In this document: positions 1 through 6,996 of the stretch, in pieces
How the letters are laid out: the number at the start of each line of letters is the position of its first letter
Position numbering within the stretch: the first letter of the stretch is position 1
Origin: an uncultured Eubacteriales bacterium
Lineage (GTDB): Bacteria > Bacillota > Clostridia > Monoglobales > Monoglobaceae
Direction: 5' to 3'
Length of the DNA stretch: 13,884 nt
Assembly (NCBI GenBank): GCA_958346135.1
Contig: CATVQN010000003.1
Location: 1-13,884, forward strand
Program-made: the position numbers and the translations under genes
Notes under the pieces: model-generated
Seen by the model: the letters and a program-made list of their open reading frames with translations, nothing else
The model's database searches: none
What the model was told of the DNA's origin: nothing

Positions 1-12
1 CTTTTATATTTG

Positions 13-48
13 GCAACACAAAAACCGACAAGCACAAGGTATTTGTCG
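13..48 (-). terminator. Possible rho-independent terminator after the methyltransferase gene
   Basis: On the minus strand, about 55 nt past the methyltransferase stop, a 6-bp stem (CGACAA / TTGTCG, at 43-48 and 26-31) encloses an 11-nt loop and is followed by GTTTTTGTGTT. The stem is short and only half G+C, so it is a moderate candidate. Its position at the end of the left gene block supports the reading. The plus-strand side is followed by ATTTTC, so it could also work weakly the other way. Confidence 0.5.
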
Positions 49-102
49 ATTTTCTATAAAATATTGTCAGAATTTTAGCCAACTTGACGAAGTCTTTCTC
101 GA

Positions 103-852
103 TTAGACCCCACTCCTCGGCCGTTGTACCACCAGAAAAATACGCCGACTGTCCTCCTTCGGCGGTGCAAAGCTCAGATGATCATAAACACCCAGACAGA
201 GAAGACCGCAGCGACAAATCGCATCCTGTAATTCCTCGGCAGAATACGCTCTCTCCTCCTGGTATTCATCCCGTCTGGTATAGGTTCCGTCCGGATTTCG
301 TAAAAAGAAATTCAGGTCAAAGTAACAAATTTTTTCTTCTTCATCAAAGTCATTGCTCCAAACGCAGTAGGCGTCTTCACAATCATAAACAAAGGTTCTT
401 CCGTCTAGTACCTCCCGGAATTGATACGGAGTATTGATATCAAAAATCAGAATCCCGCCCGGATCTAAATAATAGTGCAGCAGCCGCAGCATGGACTCTA
501 ATTCTCCGTCTCCGGTAAGATAATTTACACCGTCCAAGGCACAGACCATCGCCCCCACTGTGCCATAGAGTTCAAATGCGGTCATATCCTGCTGTAAAAA
601 CAGAATGTCCTTATCCACCGCTTTGGCCTTTTCCATGGCAATCTCCAGCATCTCCGGAGAGGCATCCAGTCCGATCATATCATATCCACGCTCAGCCATA
701 GCCAACGTAACATTCCCGGTACCGCAGCCGAGATCCAGCACCAGCTCCGGACGGCAGCCGAATTTTTGGAAAATGGCTTCGTAATAATCCACAAAAGCTT
801 CATAATCCACTTCCTGCATCTGATCATATACCCCGGCCAATACATGATACAT
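103..852 (-). CDS. Class I SAM-dependent methyltransferase (YqeM-like)
   Basis: A 249-residue cytosolic protein with a Rossmann-type methyltransferase fold. The SAM-binding motif I, VLDLGCGTG, is at residues 38-46, and the acidic residue that would hold the ribose is D63 (GLDAS) at the end of the next strand. The N-terminus (YHVLAGVYDQM) and overall length resemble Bacillus subtilis YqeM and similar small-molecule or RNA methyltransferases of Bacillota. The substrate cannot be read from the sequence. Start: ATG with AAGGGGG seven bases upstream. It begins 25 bp after the pcrA stop on the same strand and is probably the last gene of the left operon; a possible terminator follows. There is no sign of truncation. 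The family call is firm, but the YqeM link is from memory of sequence style and is less sure. Confidence 0.85.
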   Translation of the reverse strand: MYHVLAGVYDQMQEVDYEAFVDYYEAIFQKFGCRPELVLDLGCGTGNVTLAMAERGYDMIGLDASPEMLEIAMEKAKAVDKDILFLQQDMTAFELYGTVGAMVCALDGVNYLTGDGELESMLRLLHYYLDPGGILIFDINTPYQFREVLDGRTFVYDCEDAYCVWSNDFDEEEKICYFDLNFFLRNPDGTYTRRDEYQEERAYSAEELQDAICRCGLLCLGVYDHLSFAPPKEDSRRIFLVVQRPRSGV

Positions 853-877
853 TCACTCGCCCCCTTCGTTTCATCTC

Positions 878-3235
878 TTACACTTTTTCAATGGGCGCAT
901 AGGCTGCAAGCAGCTTTTTTTCGCCCTCCGGAAACTCGATCCGCAGCAGGATATCTGCACCCATAGGCTGTGCCGCTACCACGGTACCAATACCGAATTT
1001 CCGGTGCTTGACCTGATCTCCCGGCGCAAAGTCGCAGCCGACTGCCGCCTTTGGTTTCGGCTCCGGCTTTTTCTCTAAGAAACCGCTCTTGCCAAACCCA
1101 TGCGGCGTATTGTCCGAAAACTCCGAAAAGGACACCTGCGCCTTTGGCCGTTCTTCTTTTTGCTCCAGCAATTGTGCGGGAATCTCATCCAAAAACCTGG
1201 ACGGCAGATTATATTTGGTCGATCCGAATAAGGTTCTGGTCTGTGCCCTGGATAAAAACAGCCTCTTTTTTGCCCGGGTAATCCCCACATAGCAAAGCCG
1301 CCGTTCCTCTTCAATCTCCTCTTCGTCACCCATGGAACGCAGACCGGGAAACACTCCCTCCTCCATGCCCATCAAAAAGACATTGGGGAACTCCAGCCCC
1401 TTGGCGCTATGGAGCGTCATAAGCGTCACCGTCTCCTGTGCCTCGTCATAGCTGTCAATATCCGAAATCAGCGAAATATCCTCCAACAGCTGCTCCAAGG
1501 TCACCGCCGCATCCTTGCTGACCGTCTCCTGCACCATAGAGATAAACTCGTCCAGGTTCTCCAGGCGGCTCTGGTTCTCTACCGTCTTTTCCCGGTTCAA
1601 TGCGGCAATCATGCCGCAACGCTCCATGGTCAGCTTTACAAACAGCTCAAGACCCATTCCCTCATCCAGCTCCTTGCGCAGCTCCAGAATCATCCGGGCA
1701 AACTCCCGCAGTTTCTCCGCCGTCCTTGCCGGAATTTCTTCAAAGGCATCCGCTCTCTCACAGACGCCGAACATCGTCAAGCCCTCGCCGATAGAGATCG
1801 CCTCTACCTTATCCACCGTTGCCGCACCGATACCACGCTTTGGCTCGTTAATAATCCGCCGCAGCGCCACATTGTCACCGTGGTTCTGAATCAGCCGCAG
1901 ATAAGAGGTCAGATCCTTAATTTCCTTTCGGTCATAGAATCGCAGACCACCCAATACCCGATAGGGAATGGCAGATTTCAGCAGAGCATCCTCCACAATA
2001 CGGGACATGGCGTTCATTCGATATAAGATTACGGTATCGTTCAAGCTGTCCGACAGCTCCCGAATAGTATCTGCAATATGATAGGCCTCGGCGTGTTCGT
2101 TCAGCGCCGCATACAGTTCTATCTTCTCTCCTGCGCCGGAAGCCGTCCAGAGATTTTTTCCTTTCCGGCCGCTGTTGTGCTGAATCACGGCGTTGGCCGC
2201 ATCTAAAATAGTCTGTGTGGAGCGATAGTTCTCCTCCAGCTTAATCACCCGGCAGCGAGGAAATTCCTTTTCAAAGCCCAGAATGTTTTGGATATCCGCA
2301 CCTCGGAACCGATAGATACTCTGGTCGTCATCTCCCACTACGCAGAGATTCTGATGTGCCTTGGCAAGAAGGCTGACTAGCCGATACTGGGCATGGTTGG
2401 TGTCCTGGTATTCGTCTACCAAAATATACCGAAACCGCTTTTGGTAATATTCCAAAACATCCGGACAATCCTCAAAAAGCCGTACCGTATTGACAATCAA
2501 ATCGTCAAAATCCATGGCATTATTGGTCTTCATTTTTTTCTGGTACAGGCGGTACAACTTTGCCACCGCAGAAAAATAGTAGTCCCCATGGTTTAACTGC
2601 TCATATTCATCCACCGAAATCAGTTTATCCTTCGCTTGGCTGATTGCCGACAGCACTGCTCTCGGCGCAAATTTTTTCTCGTCTAGGGACAGTTCCTTTA
2701 AGCAGGTCTTCATCAGGGTCTGCTGGTCGGCAGAATCATAAACGGTAAAGCTCTTGTCATAGCCAATCCGCGCAGCATCCCGGCGCAGAAAACGCACACA
2801 CGCCGAATGGAAGGTGCTGGCAAACACGTCCTCGCCGCCGCTGCCCAGCCGCTGCACCAGCCGCTGCTTTAACTCTCCCGCCGCCTTATTGGTAAAGGTG
2901 ATAGCCAGAATCTGCCAGGGTTTTACCGGCTCGTTTGCAAGATACGGCTCTAGGTTCGGCGGCAGCTCGTCCAGTTCTCCATCGGCATACCAGGACATCA
3001 CCTCGAAATCCTGTTCGGTAAGTCCGAAAGGTTTCTCCTGGTTTTTCTCGGTTTTTCCAAAACGGATCAGGTGCGCGATTTTATGTACAATCACCGTTGT
3101 CTTTCCCGAGCCGGCCCCCGCTAACACCAAAAGCGGCCCTTCTGTGTGCAAGACCGCTTCCAATTGCCGCTGATTCAGGCCGGGATATTCTTTTTCTAAA
3201 ATTCGCTTTCGCAGCTCAAAAAATTCTATCTTCAT
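878..3235 (-). CDS. pcrA: ATP-dependent DNA helicase PcrA/UvrD (SF1A)
   Basis: A 785-residue superfamily 1A 3'-5' helicase for nucleotide excision repair, replication restart and removal of RecA or stalled RNA polymerase. Seen in order: Q-motif region LNQRQLEAV (20-28), Walker A GAGSGKTT (40-47), motif Ia ITFTNKAA (112-119), motif II DEYQDT (274-279), motif III GDDDQSIYRFRGA (301-313), NYRST (336-340), then motifs V (LHSAKGLEF) and VI (YVGITRAKKR). The tail holds the GDQVKHRKFGIGTV Tudor-like domain that in PcrA contacts RNA polymerase. An acidic insertion of roughly 35-40 residues lies between motifs I and Ia (about 58-105). I chose the ATG at 3235 (AGGGG close upstream) because the motifs then sit at the usual distance. 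An in-frame ATG at 3292 would add 19 residues and run through a hairpin, with poor ribosome-site support. Follows mnmA by 75 bp. Confidence 0.95.
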   Translation of the reverse strand: MKIEFFELRKRILEKEYPGLNQRQLEAVLHTEGPLLVLAGAGSGKTTVIVHKIAHLIRFGKTEKNQEKPFGLTEQDFEVMSWYADGELDELPPNLEPYLANEPVKPWQILAITFTNKAAGELKQRLVQRLGSGGEDVFASTFHSACVRFLRRDAARIGYDKSFTVYDSADQQTLMKTCLKELSLDEKKFAPRAVLSAISQAKDKLISVDEYEQLNHGDYYFSAVAKLYRLYQKKMKTNNAMDFDDLIVNTVRLFEDCPDVLEYYQKRFRYILVDEYQDTNHAQYRLVSLLAKAHQNLCVVGDDDQSIYRFRGADIQNILGFEKEFPRCRVIKLEENYRSTQTILDAANAVIQHNSGRKGKNLWTASGAGEKIELYAALNEHAEAYHIADTIRELSDSLNDTVILYRMNAMSRIVEDALLKSAIPYRVLGGLRFYDRKEIKDLTSYLRLIQNHGDNVALRRIINEPKRGIGAATVDKVEAISIGEGLTMFGVCERADAFEEIPARTAEKLREFARMILELRKELDEGMGLELFVKLTMERCGMIAALNREKTVENQSRLENLDEFISMVQETVSKDAAVTLEQLLEDISLISDIDSYDEAQETVTLMTLHSAKGLEFPNVFLMGMEEGVFPGLRSMGDEEEIEEERRLCYVGITRAKKRLFLSRAQTRTLFGSTKYNLPSRFLDEIPAQLLEQKEERPKAQVSFSEFSDNTPHGFGKSGFLEKKPEPKPKAAVGCDFAPGDQVKHRKFGIGTVVAAQPMGADILLRIEFPEGEKKLLAAYAPIEKV

Positions 3236-3265
3236 CCACCCCTGTCTTATATCGTCCGGAAAATG

Positions 3266-3288
3266 GGCAAGGCATATGCCGCCTTGCC
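3266..3288 (-). other. Perfect 8-bp hairpin in the mnmA-pcrA gap
   Basis: GGCAAGGC (3266-3273) and GCCTTGCC (3281-3288) form a perfect 8-bp stem with a 7-nt loop, 22 nt past the mnmA stop. On the minus strand it is followed by CATTTTCC, not a proper T-run. It is therefore more likely a weak attenuator or RNA-processing or stability element than a full terminator. It lies 30 bp before the preferred pcrA start. Confidence 0.5.
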
Positions 3289-3310
3289 TCATTTCTCACA
3301 GATTTTCGTC

Positions 3311-4393
3311 TTATCGCAGAATGGTTGCGCCGCCCAGAACCAGATCGCCCTCCGGTTCATAAAAGACAACTGCCTGTCCCGGCGTCACCGCTCTTTGGGG
3401 ACGGTCAAACCGAACCCGAAGATATTTTCCCTCTCTGGTTATCTCGCCCAGAGCAGGCTTTGCACTGTAACGCACCTTTACAGCTGCCCGAACCGGCTCT
3501 TGTATCGCATCGAAGGGAATAAAATTCCAGTCAATGGCAAGGAGAGAATCCGAAAACTCACTGCCGCTCTCGCCTAAGACCACCTGGTTTTTGGCCGCAT
3601 CAATCCGCACCACAAACATAGGCTTTCCGAAGGTCAAGCCCAGACCCTTACGCTGGCCGACCGTATAATGGACGATTCCCTTATGCCGTCCCAAAACGTT
3701 GCCCTCTAAATCCACAAAATCTCCCTCCGGCGGCAAACTGCCCACACGCCGCCGAATAAAAGCCGCATAGTCCCGATCCGGCACAAAACAGATTTCCATG
3801 CTGTCCGGCTTGTCCGCCGTGGGAAGTCCCAGCTCCTCCGCCTTTTTCCGCACCGCCTCTTTGCTTTGGAACTCTCCCAGCGGCATCAGCGTATGCGACA
3901 ACTGCTCCTGGGTGAGCGAATACAAGGCATAGGTCTGATCCTTTGCGGCAGCCGCCGCACGCCGCAGCAGATAGCGGTTCAATGCCGGATCGTATGTAAT
4001 CCTGGCATAGTGTCCGGTCGCCACCTTATGGGCGCCCAAAATCTCCGCCTTTTTCCGCATAGCATCAAACTTTAAAAAACGGTTGCAGGCAATGCAGGGA
4101 TTCGGTGTTCTGCCCAATAGATACTCGTCGGCAAAATAATCTATCACAAATTCCGAAAATTCCTTGCGAAAATCCAGCACATAATAGTCTATCCCCAGAT
4201 GAAATGCCACCCGGCGGGCATCCTCGACGGCTGACAGTGAACAACAGGTGCTCTCCGAGAAGCCGTCCTCCGTCTCCTCTCCGTCCCAAAGCCGCATGGT
4301 AACGCCCACAACGTCATAGCCCTGCTCTTTGAGTACCGCCGCCGCAACACTGCTGTCCACGCCGCCGGACATTCCTATGACTACCCGTTCCAC
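3311..4393 (-). CDS. mnmA: tRNA-specific 2-thiouridylase MnmA
   Basis: A 360-residue cytosolic enzyme that adenylates and thiolates U34 of the tRNAs for Lys, Glu and Gln, giving 2-thiouridine. The N-type ATP pyrophosphatase loop SGGVDSS is at 9-15. The two catalytic cysteines are visible: C100 in TPNPCIACN, and C202 in SMEICFV. Length matches the family (about 360). It starts with GTG at 4393, three bases after the iscU stop. GAGGA at 4401-4405, inside the last codons of iscU, lies seven bases upstream, so translation is probably coupled. Its place after nifS and iscU fits its need for persulfide sulfur from a cysteine desulfurase, as with the YrvO-MnmA pair of Bacillus subtilis (known). Direct transfer from this NifS is inference. 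Confidence 0.96.
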   Translation of the reverse strand: MERVVIGMSGGVDSSVAAAVLKEQGYDVVGVTMRLWDGEETEDGFSESTCCSLSAVEDARRVAFHLGIDYYVLDFRKEFSEFVIDYFADEYLLGRTPNPCIACNRFLKFDAMRKKAEILGAHKVATGHYARITYDPALNRYLLRRAAAAAKDQTYALYSLTQEQLSHTLMPLGEFQSKEAVRKKAEELGLPTADKPDSMEICFVPDRDYAAFIRRRVGSLPPEGDFVDLEGNVLGRHKGIVHYTVGQRKGLGLTFGKPMFVVRIDAAKNQVVLGESGSEFSDSLLAIDWNFIPFDAIQEPVRAAVKVRYSAKPALGEITREGKYLRVRFDRPQRAVTPGQAVVFYEPEGDLVLGGATILR

Positions 4394-4396
4394 GGC

Positions 4397-4852
4397 TTAG
4401 TCCTCGCTTTCCTCGGTATCATGGGCATGATGGCACGCACTGCAGCATCCATCGCACTGCAGTCCCGCAGGGGGCTCTTCTCCTCTGCGCTCATAGTAAT
4501 TGGCAATGGCAGAGTGGATGGCCTCCTCCGCCAAAACCGAGCAGTGCATCTTGACCGGCGGAAGTCCGTCCAGCGCCTCTGCAACCGCCTTATTGGTCAA
4601 CTCCAGCGCCTCCTCTATGGTCTTTCCCTTGACCAGCTCGGTTGCCATAGAGCTGGTGGCAATGGCCGCACCGCAGCCAAAGGTTTTAAACTTTACGTCC
4701 TCAATCTTATGCGTGTTATCATCAATCTTCATATAGATTTTCATAATATCGCCGCACTGGGGGTTTCCAACCTCACCCACTGCGTTTGCATCCTCAATTT
4801 CACCCACGTTTCTGGGGTTACTGAAATGATCCATTACCTTTTCACTATACAT
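4397..4852 (-). CDS. iscU: Fe-S cluster assembly scaffold IscU/NifU-like
   Basis: A 151-residue scaffold on which [2Fe-2S] and [4Fe-4S] clusters are built before transfer to target proteins. All three conserved cysteines are present: C33 (NPQCGD), C60 (FGCGAA) and C104 (MHCS), with the adjoining D35. LPPVK (97-101) matches the chaperone-binding motif of IscU, although no hscA/hscB is in the window. The protein runs about 20 residues past the usual IscU end. That tail carries C133, C136, C137, C140 and H141, H142, H144, ending in an acidic stretch; such a metal-ligand-rich tail is not part of the classical fold. The start ATG gives the canonical MYSEKVMDHF beginning. The ribosome site (AAAGGA) is rather distant, 11 bases. 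It lies 19 bp after nifS and 3 bp before mnmA. Confidence 0.94.
   Translation of the reverse strand: MYSEKVMDHFSNPRNVGEIEDANAVGEVGNPQCGDIMKIYMKIDDNTHKIEDVKFKTFGCGAAIATSSMATELVKGKTIEEALELTNKAVAEALDGLPPVKMHCSVLAEEAIHSAIANYYERRGEEPPAGLQCDGCCSACHHAHDTEESED
4401..4405 (-). promoter_or_regulatory. Ribosome binding site fixing the GTG start of mnmA
   Basis: The minus strand reads GAGGA here, seven bases before GTG (4391-4393). It overlaps the final codons of iscU, consistent with coupled translation, and supports GTG over later starts. Confidence 0.65.
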
Positions 4853-4871
4853 AAGAATAACCGTCCTTTCT

Positions 4872-6056
4872 CTATTTCTGATTTTCTTTCACAAAGGCTT
4901 CATAGAGAGGCGACATTTTCCGCAGCCGCTCCACCGTTTCCTTGACCGCTTGGGCAAGCGTTTCCATATCTTCCATGGTATTTTCCATATCGAAGGTGGT
5001 ACGCAAAGAGCCATGCGCCTCCTCGTGCTTCAGACCAATAGCAAGCAGCACATGGGACGGGTCCAAAGACCCTGAGGTACAGGCGCTGCCGCTGGAGGCG
5101 GAGATTCCTTTCATATCCAAAAACAGTAACAGTCCCTCGCCCTCAACAAAAGAGAAGGATATATTGGCATTGCCGGGCAGGCGGTTTTGAGGATCACCAT
5201 TGAGCCATGCATAGGGCACCAGTTCCAGCACCCTTTTGATATAGGTATCCCGCAGCTTTGTCAGATACGCAGCCTTTTGGGGAATATCGGCCGTTGCCAT
5301 TTCAATGGCCTTGCCCAGACCCACAATGCCTGGAACGTTCTCGGTACCAGCTCTTCTGCTGCGCTCCTGGGCGCCGCCGGTAATAAAAGAGGTCAGCTTG
5401 ACGCCCTTTCTCACATACAGTGCACCGCTGCCCTTGGGACCATGGAACTTATGTCCGGTCAGTGACAGCATATCGATACAGTCCTCTTTGACATCAATCG
5501 GCACCATTCCCACCGCCTGTACGGCATCGGTATGAAAAAGCACCCCTGCCTCACGGGCAATCTTTCCGATTTCCCGGATAGGCATAATGGTTCCGATCTC
5601 GTTATTTGCAAACATTATGGTAATTAAAATTGTGGTATCCTTAATGGCGGCCTTGACCGCTTCGGGGGACACTCTTCCCAGTTTATCCACCGGGAGATAG
5701 GTCACCTCATAGCCCTGCTTTTCCAAGTCCTTGCAGGTATGCAGTACAGCGTGGTGCTCTACTGCGGTGGTGATAATGTGATTCCCCTTATCACGCAGAC
5801 TCTTGGCAACCGAACGGATTGCCCAGTTGTCCGCCTCGCTTCCGGAACCGGTGAAATAGATTTCCTTCGGCTCTGCGCCGATGGCCGCCGCCACCTGCTC
5901 CCTTGCTTTCTCGATTGCGGCTTTGGCCTCTCTTCCCTCCTGGTAGATACTGGACGGATTCCCGTAGTTCTCGGTAAAATAGGGCAGCATCGCCTCTAAT
6001 ACCTCGGGTGCGACCTTGGTGGTTGCCGCATTGTCAACATAAATACGTTTTTCCAT
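4872..6056 (-). CDS. nifS: Cysteine desulfurase, NifS/IscS type (class I)
   Basis: A 394-residue PLP enzyme that converts cysteine to alanine and holds the sulfur as a persulfide for the scaffold IscU and the thiolase MnmA encoded next to it. Visible features: N-terminal YVDNAATTK, the histidine pair H101-H102 (PLP stacking region), FANNEIG, the PLP lysine K203 in GHKFHGPKG, and the catalytic cysteine C326 in SGSACTSG with the longer following loop of group I enzymes. Length is normal. Start: ATG with TAGGAG six bases upstream. It is 87 bp downstream of rnhA, the widest gap in the left block. No iscR-type repressor gene precedes it, unlike many isc operons. The symbol could equally be iscS; housekeeping rather than nitrogenase-specific use is inferred from the neighbours. 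Confidence 0.95.
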   Translation of the reverse strand: MEKRIYVDNAATTKVAPEVLEAMLPYFTENYGNPSSIYQEGREAKAAIEKAREQVAAAIGAEPKEIYFTGSGSEADNWAIRSVAKSLRDKGNHIITTAVEHHAVLHTCKDLEKQGYEVTYLPVDKLGRVSPEAVKAAIKDTTILITIMFANNEIGTIMPIREIGKIAREAGVLFHTDAVQAVGMVPIDVKEDCIDMLSLTGHKFHGPKGSGALYVRKGVKLTSFITGGAQERSRRAGTENVPGIVGLGKAIEMATADIPQKAAYLTKLRDTYIKRVLELVPYAWLNGDPQNRLPGNANISFSFVEGEGLLLFLDMKGISASSGSACTSGSLDPSHVLLAIGLKHEEAHGSLRTTFDMENTMEDMETLAQAVKETVERLRKMSPLYEAFVKENQK

Positions 6057-6143
6057 TGTTTTCTCCTACCTTTCCTTACAGAGTGCAATCTATGAAAAGT
6101 AGATGTTCTGTAATAGTTTCATCATTTGCAAAACTCCGGCATT

Positions 6144-6608
6144 TTATACCCCGGATGCGGCATCCCGATATTTTTGGGACTCGGCTACGGCCAGCCGGTC
6201 ACACCTTTCGTTTTCCGGATGTCCGGCATGTCCCTTGACCCAGACCAGCTTCACCGTATGATAGTCCAAAAGCTGCAAAATCCGCTCCCAAAGATCGGGG
6301 TTGAGCGCTTTTTCCTTATTGGTACGCATCCAGCCCTTCTTGCGCCACTTTACCGCCCAGCCCTGCTCTATGGCATCGATAAAGTACTTGGAATCGCTGT
6401 ACAATGTCACATCGCAGGGCTCGGTCAGTGCCGAAAGCCCGGCAATCACCGCCGACAGCTCCATCCGGTTATTGGTGGTGGCAGGCTCGCCGCCGGAGAG
6501 CTCCAGCTCGTGCTGCTTATACCGCAAAATCACCCCATAGCCGCCGGGACCGGGATTGCCGCTGCAAGCGCCGTCCGTAAAGATCTCCACCTGCTTTCGA
6601 TTTGCCAT
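6144..6608 (-). CDS. rnhA: Ribonuclease HI
   Basis: A 154-residue enzyme that cuts the RNA strand of RNA-DNA hybrids (R-loops, Okazaki primers). The four catalytic acids are in place: D12 (FTDGACSGNPG), E50 (NNRMEL), D72 (SDSKY) and D137 (ERCDRLA), with the mobile histidine H127 in VKGHAGH. Length is almost that of Escherichia coli RNase HI (155). I start it at the ATG at 6608, not the longer in-frame ATG at 6662. AGGAAGGAG lies seven bases upstream of 6608, and MANRKQVEIFTDG then gives the family's normal N-terminus; the extra 18 residues look unrelated and would run towards the inverted-repeat element. It seems to be the first gene of the left block. Confidence 0.95.
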   Translation of the reverse strand: MANRKQVEIFTDGACSGNPGPGGYGVILRYKQHELELSGGEPATTNNRMELSAVIAGLSALTEPCDVTLYSDSKYFIDAIEQGWAVKWRKKGWMRTNKEKALNPDLWERILQLLDYHTVKLVWVKGHAGHPENERCDRLAVAESQKYRDAASGV

Positions 6609-6615
6609 ACCGCTT

Positions 6616-6624
6616 CTCCTTCCT
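6616..6624 (-). promoter_or_regulatory. Strong ribosome binding site deciding the rnhA start
   Basis: AGGAAGGAG on the minus strand, seven bases before the ATG at 6608. No comparable site precedes the longer in-frame ATG at 6662. Confidence 0.8.
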
Positions 6625-6668
6625 ATCGTCTGCCATGCGGAATAAAAACTCCAAAGTTTCACATTGAT

Positions 6669-6847
6669 TTAAGGAAACGCTGATTCAATATTGTGCGTAG
6701 AAAGCGCAGTCAGATTTTTCATCAGATGTGATAAAATTTCGAAGGCATACTTGCGTATGTCAAGAAATTTTAATGCAAAATGACGAAAAATATGCAAGCT
6801 TAATGCGTGCAAAGCCGGCAGGCGTTATTTAATCTGCGGTTCCTTAA
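6669..6847. mobile_element. MITE-like miniature inverted-repeat element (about 179 bp)
   Basis: The ends are terminal inverted repeats: 6669-6685 (starting TTAAGGAAACGC) and 6831-6847 (ending GGTTCCTTAA) match at 15 of 17 positions. Inside, three further arm pairs share nearly the same centre, about 6752. They are 6714-6724 with 6781-6791 (10 of 11), 6733-6740 with 6764-6771 (AAAATTTC/GAAATTTT, 8 of 8), and 6744-6750 with 6755-6761 (7 bp with one G-U) closed by a TTGC loop. The whole element can therefore fold as one long imperfect hairpin. It encodes no protein. I could not find a clean target-site duplication. This design is typical of non-autonomous elements moved by a transposase encoded elsewhere, or of dispersed folded repeats; which one cannot be told from one copy. 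Confidence 0.7.
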
Positions 6848-6851
6848 TTTC

Positions 6852-6880
6852 ATTCTAGCACAGTACGTCTAAAAAATCTA
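6852..6880 (-). promoter_or_regulatory. Possible extended -10 promoter for rnhA and the left block
   Basis: The minus strand reads TGCTAGAAT at 6852-6860, which is an extended -10 (TG, one base, TAGAAT). Seventeen bases upstream is TAGATT (6875-6880), a poor -35. An A/T-rich tract (6871-6890) precedes it and could act as an UP element. The site lies downstream of the feoB terminator and upstream of rnhA, where a promoter is needed. Transcription would start at the outer end of the inverted-repeat element. Read by eye only. Confidence 0.35.
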
Positions 6881-6940
6881 TAGTTTTTTTGCCGAATTTT
6901 ATCCTCTTCCTTGGTCATTCTCTGTCAGTTCCTGCTTCTT

Positions 6941-6989
6941 TCAAAAGAAAAGCCGTATTTTTCCGAAATCTATACCGGAAAAATACAGC
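6941..6989 (-). terminator. Rho-independent terminator of feoB and the right operon
   Basis: Just past the feoB stop, the minus strand has a 14-bp stem with a single mismatch or wobble (6976-6989 with 6952-6965) and a 10-nt loop, followed by TTTTCTTTTG. The other side carries A-runs next to the feoB stop, so on the plus strand the hairpin is followed by ATTTTTTCT and it could work in both directions. The core of the stem is A/T-rich, but its length and position make it convincing. Confidence 0.85.
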
Positions 6990-6996
6990 ATTTTTT

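Noticed and set aside
1409..2026. A 205-codon plus-strand open frame
   Set aside because: It lies wholly inside pcrA on the opposite strand, has no ribosome site or recognisable motif, and its composition (many His, Arg, Gln, Leu) is what an antisense frame of a helicase gene gives.
3236..3292. Longer N-terminus for PcrA starting at the ATG at 3292
   Set aside because: The added 19 residues do not resemble the family, the ribosome site is weak and the stretch contains a hairpin; the start at 3235 is better.
6609..6662. Longer N-terminus for RNase HI starting at 6662
   Set aside because: A strong AGGAAGGAG site sits inside this stretch at the right distance from the ATG at 6608, and the shorter form has the family's normal length.
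6126..6683. A 185-codon plus-strand open frame across rnhA
   Set aside because: It is antisense to the clearly real rnhA and runs into the inverted-repeat element; no known domain is visible.
6660..6850. Target-site duplication flanking the inverted-repeat element
   Set aside because: Flanks share short T/A-rich strings (ATTT/AATTT), but no exact direct repeat abuts both ends, so I do not claim one.
6871..6890. A/T-rich dyad centred on CTATAG as a terminator or operator
   Set aside because: The dyad is imperfect and pure A/T outside the centre; an UP-like tract before the possible promoter is as likely.
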